DNA of 9,849 bases, from positions 1 to 9,849 of the forward strand of contig CALCVR010000185.1 in NCBI GenBank assembly GCA_937905915.1, read 5' to 3'. Numbering within the stretch: position 1 is the first letter of the stretch; every line of letters begins with the position of its first letter. The stretch is from an uncultured Eubacteriaceae bacterium. Its GTDB lineage: Bacteria; Bacillota; Clostridia; Oscillospirales; Acutalibacteraceae. The notes under the pieces are model-generated. The model was not told the origin of the DNA and did no database searches. It worked only from the letters and a program-made list of their open reading frames with translations. Made by a program: the position numbers and the translations under genes. Positions 5,203 through 9,849 of the stretch are shown here, in pieces.

Positions 5203-8200
5203 ATGGAATTAGGTAAAACAAGGCAAAAACACAATTGGCGCACGAGAAGCTTAGCAGTGCTTTTGTCTGCCATTATGGCAGCCAGCGCGCTGGTAGGATC
5301 CATCGGAGGAGTATCGGCAGCTGAAACAGAGGATAAGGGGGAGAACCTAGCCCTTCACAAAGAGGTATTGGCCTCCACCGTGGAGAAGGCTGAACACGAT
5401 GCTCCATACGCAGTAGACGGGGACGGCGGAACCCGTTGGGCATCAGCTGAATGGAATCCTTATCCCGGCACAGAGGACAAAAAGGGGAACGATCCCCAGT
5501 GGTTCCAAGTGGATTTGGGAAAGGTGGAAACAGTTAGTCGTGTCACATTGAGTTGGGAAGCGGCTTACGGCAGCGTTTACCGCATTCAGGTTTCCCAAGA
5601 TGGAGAGAATTGGACCACCGTTTATAATACTTTTAAAGGGGACGGCGGCATCGACGATATTTTCTTTGCGCCTCAGGAAGCCCGTTATGTCCGCATGATC
5701 GGCACTGCCCGCGGCAGTTGGTTCGGCTATTCCCTCTATGAATTTGAAGTGTACGGTCCCAAAAACAGCGCCCAGGGAACAAAAGCCGATGTTTCCTCGA
5801 ATGAAGATCAAGCGGCTCACCTAACCGATGGAGATCCTTCCACCGGATGGTCCTCAGCGGAAAAAATCGGTCAATCGGTCACGGTGGATTTGGGCGATAC
5901 CCGCACGATAGGAAGCGTTATTTTGGATTGGGGCGAAAACTACGCCTCTAGTTATGCCATTTATCTTTCGGACGACAACGCCTCCTGGAAGGAAGTTTAT
6001 ACCACCGATCGAGGCCAAGGAGGACGGGAGATTGTCAACATCGCCCCCTTGGAGAATACCCATTACGCGGTCAACAATGAGGAAAATGTATATGTAGCTC
6101 AGCAAAGCGCCCGTTATATCCGGGTAATCCCCACCGAAGGGAAGGGCGAAAACTATACGCTGAATGAAGTGGAAGTGTACGGAAATCCCACGGAGCAGGA
6201 CATCGTCACCAATGACGACGCCATCAAAGAGGACTTAAACCTCAATGACGGATGGACGTTAGCCCGTGCTCCCGACGTCACTGCTACAGCCCAGGAAAGT
6301 TCCAGCGTAGATTTTGACGACTCGGGCTGGATTCCCGCCACAGTGCCGGGCACGGTGCTCACCAGCTACTACAATGCCGGCCTTATCGACGATCCCTATT
6401 ATGCGGATAATATGGATAAGCTGGACCAAGATTACTACAACGTGGACTACTGGTACCGCAAGGATGTGGAAATCCCCGCCGATTATGCCGGGCAGCGTAT
6501 GCTTTTAAATTTTGACGCCATCAACTGGCAATCGGATATCTTCATCAACGGCCAGAAGGTCGGCATTATGCGGGGCGCTTTTGACCAAGGCGAATTTGAT
6601 GTATCCCAGTATCTCATTCCTGGGGAGACAAATACCATCGCCGTCAACGTCCATATTTATCCCACCTCCACCCAGGAAACCGACTGGACTCCTAACTTCA
6701 TCTGCAGCGGCGGCTGGGACTGGATGCCCCCTATTCCGGGACGCAACATCGGCATTTATAAGGACGTCTATCTGAGCACAAAAAAAGAGGTGTCGGTGGA
6801 GGCTCCCTTTGTGGTTACCGATCTGCCGCTTCCTGATACCGATTCGGCTGACATCCGCGTCAGCACCGATCTGGTAAACGACAGCTCCAAGGACGTCACC
6901 GGTACCCTCAAGGGAATCATTACGCCCGTAGGCGTGGACGGTGCCGCACCCATCACCTTTGAGAAGGAAATTTCCATCCCGGCAAATACTACCTCTATCG
7001 TCACGCTGGATCAAGAGGATTTCCCCCAATTGCATGTGGAAGATCCGCTACTGTGGTGGCCCAACGGCTATGGCGATCAGAATCTTTATAACATGAATCT
7101 TTCCTTTGAAATCGACGGGAAGGTATCGGATGTACAGAACTTTAACTTCGGTATCCGCGAATATTCCTACGACTATGCCCTGACCACCGAGGTGGAAGAG
7201 GGTGAGGAACCCTACGACATGCAGATCTCCTGCAACGGTGTCCGCATTCTGTGCAAGGGCGGAAACTGGGGTATGCCCGACGCCATGCTTTCCTGGGATG
7301 CGGATCAGTACGACACTGCCGTCAAGATGCATAAGGACATGAATTTCAACATGATCCGCACCTGGCACGGTACCTCTGACTTTGAGGCCTTCTACGATGC
7401 CTGTGATAAATACGGTATCATGGTATATGAAGACTTCTGGCTCAACGGCTTACTGACTCCCAAGGATTGCGGCTCCTGGCTGGATAACGCCGAGCTCAAG
7501 TTTGAACGTCTGCGCAACCGCGCCTGCATTGCCCTGTGGTGCGGCGAGAACGAGGCCACTCCGCCCTGGCCGCTGGAAGTGTTGCTTCCCGAATTGGCCG
7601 AGAAGATGGACGATTCCCGGATGTACATTCAGCGTTCCAACAAATCTATTAAGGATGGCCAGATTGAAATCGACAGTGAAATGAGCGGCGGTATCACCTA
7701 TGCCGTGATGGATCCCTCTTGGTACTTTGAGCAGGCTCAGCAGTCCCTTGGATTTGTCACCGAGATCGGGACCCCTGTGGTTCCCACGGTGGAGACCATG
7801 AAATCCATGATGGACGAGGAGGATCTGTGGCCTGTCCGCGACGAGAATGGGTCCTGGGGGAAAAAGATCAACGACATGTGGCAGTACCACGATTTAGGCG
7901 GCTCATCGGATATCGGCAATAAGGGCGCTGAGAAATACCTGGATGAGATCGATAAACGTTATGGCGTAGCTCAAAATGTGGAAGAATTCTGTACTTTGGC
8001 TCAAATGCTCAACCTGGAGACCAATAAAGCCATGTTTGAGGCTTGGAATCAGGAGATGTGGGAAAAATCCAGCGGCCTGCTTTTGTGGATGAGCCAGTCG
8101 GCGTGGCCGTCCACCGTATGGCAGACCTATGACAGCTCCTTTGACGTCAACGGCGCATACTACGGTTGTAAGGTCGGCTGCGAACCCATCCATATCCAGT

Positions 8201-8301
8201 GGAGCGCCCTGGACAATGAGGTCAAAATCATCAACAATACCACCGATGTCCTCAATCCCGTTGTGGCCAGCGCCTATATCTACGACATAAACGGCGTCTA
8301 G
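5203..8301 (+). CDS. Secreted GH2 exo-beta-glucosaminidase/beta-mannosidase-like enzyme, 5' part up to an in-frame amber stop
   Basis: First 1032 codons of a gene whose frame runs on to 9444 past TAG at 8299-8301. Numbering is from ATG 5203; ATG 5188 and GTG 5131 are in frame, and none has a proper Shine-Dalgarno. Residues 1-40 are a signal peptide (RTRS, LAVLLSAIMAASALVG core, cleavage near VSAA). Two F5/8 type C (CBM32-like) domains span about 47-185 and 187-327. The GH2 sugar-binding sandwich covers about 345-525, with VPGTVLTSYYNAGLIDDPYY and CSGGWDWMPPIPGRN. An Ig-like domain covers about 525-665 and the catalytic barrel about 670-985. Predicted acid/base E784 lies in WCGENEATPP and nucleophile E854 in GFVTEIGTP. 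The 70-residue gap resembles the 72 I recall for CsxA. It would release terminal glucosamine or mannose outside the cell; specificity is uncertain. The stop falls in the first strands of the next Ig domain, so the short product may not fold stably. Confidence 0.85.
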   Translation: MELGKTRQKHNWRTRSLAVLLSAIMAASALVGSIGGVSAAETEDKGENLALHKEVLASTVEKAEHDAPYAVDGDGGTRWASAEWNPYPGTEDKKGNDPQWFQVDLGKVETVSRVTLSWEAAYGSVYRIQVSQDGENWTTVYNTFKGDGGIDDIFFAPQEARYVRMIGTARGSWFGYSLYEFEVYGPKNSAQGTKADVSSNEDQAAHLTDGDPSTGWSSAEKIGQSVTVDLGDTRTIGSVILDWGENYASSYAIYLSDDNASWKEVYTTDRGQGGREIVNIAPLENTHYAVNNEENVYVAQQSARYIRVIPTEGKGENYTLNEVEVYGNPTEQDIVTNDDAIKEDLNLNDGWTLARAPDVTATAQESSSVDFDDSGWIPATVPGTVLTSYYNAGLIDDPYYADNMDKLDQDYYNVDYWYRKDVEIPADYAGQRMLLNFDAINWQSDIFINGQKVGIMRGAFDQGEFDVSQYLIPGETNTIAVNVHIYPTSTQETDWTPNFICSGGWDWMPPIPGRNIGIYKDVYLSTKKEVSVEAPFVVTDLPLPDTDSADIRVSTDLVNDSSKDVTGTLKGIITPVGVDGAAPITFEKEISIPANTTSIVTLDQEDFPQLHVEDPLLWWPNGYGDQNLYNMNLSFEIDGKVSDVQNFNFGIREYSYDYALTTEVEEGEEPYDMQISCNGVRILCKGGNWGMPDAMLSWDADQYDTAVKMHKDMNFNMIRTWHGTSDFEAFYDACDKYGIMVYEDFWLNGLLTPKDCGSWLDNAELKFERLRNRACIALWCGENEATPPWPLEVLLPELAEKMDDSRMYIQRSNKSIKDGQIEIDSEMSGGITYAVMDPSWYFEQAQQSLGFVTEIGTPVVPTVETMKSMMDEEDLWPVRDENGSWGKKINDMWQYHDLGGSSDIGNKGAEKYLDEIDKRYGVAQNVEEFCTLAQMLNLETNKAMFEAWNQEMWEKSSGLLLWMSQSAWPSTVWQTYDSSFDVNGAYYGCKVGCEPIHIQWSALDNEVKIINNTTDVLNPVVASAYIYDINGV
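8299..8301 (+). other. In-frame amber codon inside the GH2 gene
   Basis: GTC-TAG-AAG interrupts YIYDINGV and KADVHATLAA. The same frame stays open from 8302 to TAA at 9442-9444. No other TAG ends or interrupts a recognised frame in this window; complete genes end in TGA (two) or TAA (two). A single C-to-T change from CAG would create it. No selenocysteine-like or strong read-through hairpin is visible just downstream. Confidence 0.95.
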
Positions 8302-9444
8302 AAGGCCGACGTACACGCTACTTTGGCCGCCGCTGCCAACGACGATACCCTGGCCTTTGATCTCACCGATACCTTGGAGGATGCTGCTTTTATCGGTATC
8401 ACCGATGTAAACTTTATCAAGCTGACCCTTACCGATGCCGACGGGAATCTATTGTCGGAGAACTTCTATTGGAGAAACAAGGACGGTTCCACTGGTTACA
8501 CCGCCATGCAGGACATTCCGGACGTGGAATTGACAGCTAGTGACTTTAGCGAAGAAACGGTAGACGGACACACCACCATGACCGTCACCCTGACAAACGA
8601 TACCAATTCCATAGCCGTGATGACCCGCCTCAAAGTGATGCAGCAGAAGAGTGCTGAGCGCGTCCTGCCCACCTACTACAGCGACAACTATTTCGCGCTG
8701 CTTCCCGGCGAGAGCAAGACCGTCACCGTGGAATTTGACGAGGAAGATACCAATGGTCAGGAAGCCATCCTGCAAATGGAAGGATTTAATACCCCCGTCA
8801 AGGGAATCAACGGGGAAGCCGTTACCGAACCTGAACCGGAGCCCACTGCCACCATCACCTCCGATAAGTCCGAATACGATGTGGAAGAACCCATTACCAT
8901 GACCATTGTTACACAAAGAGAAGTGGACCGTGTAGCCCTTTACAATGAAAACGGAAAAGCCATGGGCTTGAGCAACACGACTTCCCGCCTCAACAAAGAC
9001 GGTATGAAGGAATGGACCGTTACCATGACGGTCGGGACAGCTGGCAGAGACCGCACCTTTGATCTCTATCTCCGCCAAGATGGCCAGTGGACTGATTCTT
9101 ACGCCAATCTGACCGTTTCCATCGGCGTAACGCCGGTGGATCCGGAAGTGGAACCCGCCATTTACGAAGCCTTCTTCGATGAAGATTCGGCCGTGGTCAA
9201 CGAGGTCTTTACTGCCAAGGTGGTTACATCCACCTCCATTTCCAAACTAGTTGTTACCAATGAAAAAGGAAATTGGATCTCTCATCAGGTACTGGGCTAT
9301 ACCGATGAAGGCGACAAGAGAACATGGGAGATCTCCCTGTCGGTAGGCAGTAAGGGAAACCATATCTTTAGCTTTACCGGTTATGACAAGGACAACAAGA
9401 TGCTGGATTACACGGTGGAAGACAGCATCACAATTACCAAATAA
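8302..9444 (+). pseudogene. 3' part of the GH2 gene beyond the amber codon (C-terminal Ig domain and two beta-sandwich repeats)
   Basis: Another 380 sense codons (residues 1034-1413 of the full-length reading) in the same frame as the upstream part, ending TAA. Residues about 1034-1195 complete the C-terminal Ig domain of exo-beta-glucosaminidase-type GH2 enzymes, with LTNDTNSIAVMTRLKV and VLPTYYSDNYFALLPGES as family-typical strings. After a Pro/Glu linker (EPEPEP) come two related modules of about 97 residues at about 1214-1310 and 1316-1413. Each contains a V/L-Y/T-N-E-(N/K)-G core, a later W-(T/E)-(V/I) strand and an SVG/TVG-type turn. Such repeats are common at the ends of clostridial secreted proteins and may bind surface polymers. 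No LPXTG or dockerin is present. TTG 8323 could start an independent frame but has no ribosome binding site, so translation depends on read-through. Whether the gene is dead is unproven. Confidence 0.75.
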
Positions 9445-9479
9445 AGGAATCTTTTCACTGTCTGATATATTTTGTGAAA

Positions 9480-9519
9480 AAGGGCCCGACCTAAAATGCA
9501 AGGTCGGGCCCTTCGATTT
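9480..9519 (+). terminator. Hairpin terminator after the GH2 gene
   Basis: AAGGGCCCGACCT (9480-9492) pairs perfectly with AGGTCGGGCCCTT (9501-9513), a 13-bp GC-rich stem with an 8-base loop, 35 bases after the stop codon. The T-run after it on the plus strand is poor (TTCGATTT). The run on the minus strand (TTTTT) is better. It probably still separates the GH2 gene from the next gene. Confidence 0.75.
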
Positions 9520-9531
9520 CCAAAAAATACT

Positions 9532-9560
9532 ATGACTTTTTCATTCAGATGTGTTACACT
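9532..9560 (+). promoter_or_regulatory. Predicted promoter of the pseudouridine synthase gene
   Basis: ATGACT (9532-9537, 4/6) and TACACT (9555-9560, 4/6) are 17 bases apart, with TGT directly before the -10 box, an extended -10. Transcription would start near 9567, about 40 bases before the ATG at 9609. Confidence 0.5.
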
Positions 9561-9608
9561 GAAGCACATTAGGATCAAATGAGTAAACCGTTGGAGGGGG
9601 GAGGTTTT

Positions 9609-9849
9609 ATGGAAAAACAGCGCCTAGATAAGTTGCTTTCCAATCAAGGGTTCGGATCTCGTGCAGAAGTGGGTAAGATCATTCGATCGGGCGCCGTACA
9701 GGTGGAGGGTAAGACGGTAAAATCCCCATCCTTTGCCTGTGATCCCCAAAAGGATAGCATAACCGTGGCGGGACAAACTTTTTGTTATCAGCCCTTTGTC
9801 TACCTGATGATGAATAAACCGGCGGGGGTGCTCTCGGCCAGCCGGGACA
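9609..9849 (+). CDS. rsuA: RsuA-family 16S rRNA pseudouridine synthase (partial, N-terminus)
   Basis: The first 80 codons are inside the window; the frame is open at the right edge, and family proteins are usually about 240 residues. A purine-rich GGAGGGGGGAGG at 9593-9604 precedes the ATG by 4 bases. Residues about 3-60 are an S4 RNA-binding domain (RLDKLLSNQGFGSRAEVGKIIRSG, then VQVEGKTV). The catalytic domain begins with FVYLMMNKPAGVLSASRD, the conserved entry of RsuA/RluB/E/F synthases. The catalytic aspartate lies beyond the window. RsuA makes pseudouridine 516 of 16S rRNA in the cytoplasm. The choice of RsuA over RluB/E/F rests on style and could be wrong. It has its own promoter and is a housekeeping gene bordering this accessory-looking stretch. 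Confidence 0.83.
   Translation, partial: MEKQRLDKLLSNQGFGSRAEVGKIIRSGAVQVEGKTVKSPSFACDPQKDSITVAGQTFCYQPFVYLMMNKPAGVLSASRD

Noticed and set aside
6505..7035. 176-codon minus-strand open frame within the GH2 gene
   Set aside because: It lies antisense to conserved GH2 sequence, has no start signal, and its His/Gly/Asp-rich composition mirrors the coding strand.
8299..8360. Pyrrolysine or selenocysteine insertion at the stop
   Set aside because: The codon is TAG, not TGA, no strong hairpin follows, and GH2 enzymes have no known need for pyrrolysine at this place. Only a genome-wide search could revive it.
8449..9078. 209-codon minus-strand open frame opposite the GH2 3' part
   Set aside because: The plus strand there is clearly the continuation of the GH2 protein; the antisense frame shows no motif or ribosome binding site.
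8323..9444. Independent gene starting at TTG 8323
   Set aside because: There is no ribosome binding site or signal peptide, and the protein begins mid-domain in the same frame as the upstream part; it is the 3' piece of the same gene.

Overview
The window looks like a piece of chromosome from a low-to-mid GC Gram-positive anaerobe, most likely Clostridia (Oscillospiraceae/Ruminococcaceae-like). The signs are strong GGAGG-type ribosome binding sites on most genes, GC-rich hairpin terminators, AT-rich intergenic DNA, and several protein types typical of that group: a CdaR-type regulator, a GH18-SH3b cell-wall hydrolase, a small zinc-dependent phospholipase C-like protein, a DUF4830 protein, and a large GH2 exoenzyme with CBM32 and C-terminal beta-sandwich repeats. 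Taxonomy is inferred from protein style only. No rRNA, tRNA, CRISPR array, insertion sequence or phage gene was seen.

Layout. 1-924 (minus): 5' part of a CdaR/PucR-family regulator, running off the left edge. 925-1487: a 563-base divergent, AT-rich intergenic region with a promoter for the regulator, a perfect palindrome and other dyads. 1488-3527 (plus): membrane-tethered or secreted GH18 hydrolase with four SH3b domains, ended by a strong, possibly bidirectional terminator. 3631-4248 (minus): zinc-dependent phospholipase C-like protein. 4417-4887 (plus): small exported DUF4830 protein whose ribosome binding site lies in a perfect 10-bp inverted repeat, followed by a terminator. 5203-9444 (plus): one very large secreted GH2 enzyme, probably exo-beta-glucosaminidase-like, interrupted by an in-frame amber codon at 8299-8301. 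9609 to the right edge (plus): start of an RsuA-family 16S rRNA pseudouridine synthase.

The genes do not form an operon. Orientation changes between them, or a terminator separates them. The shared theme is the cell envelope and amino-sugar polymers: GH18-SH3b acts on peptidoglycan or chitin-like glycans, GH2 on beta-linked glucosamine or mannose, and the exported DUF4830 protein has no known job. A direct functional link is not demonstrated.

The most notable point is the amber codon in the GH2 gene. The frame stays open for 380 more codons and encodes the expected remaining domains, so this is a recent nonsense mutation, a read-through codon or a sequence error. I did not find convincing evidence of an entirely new multi-gene system.
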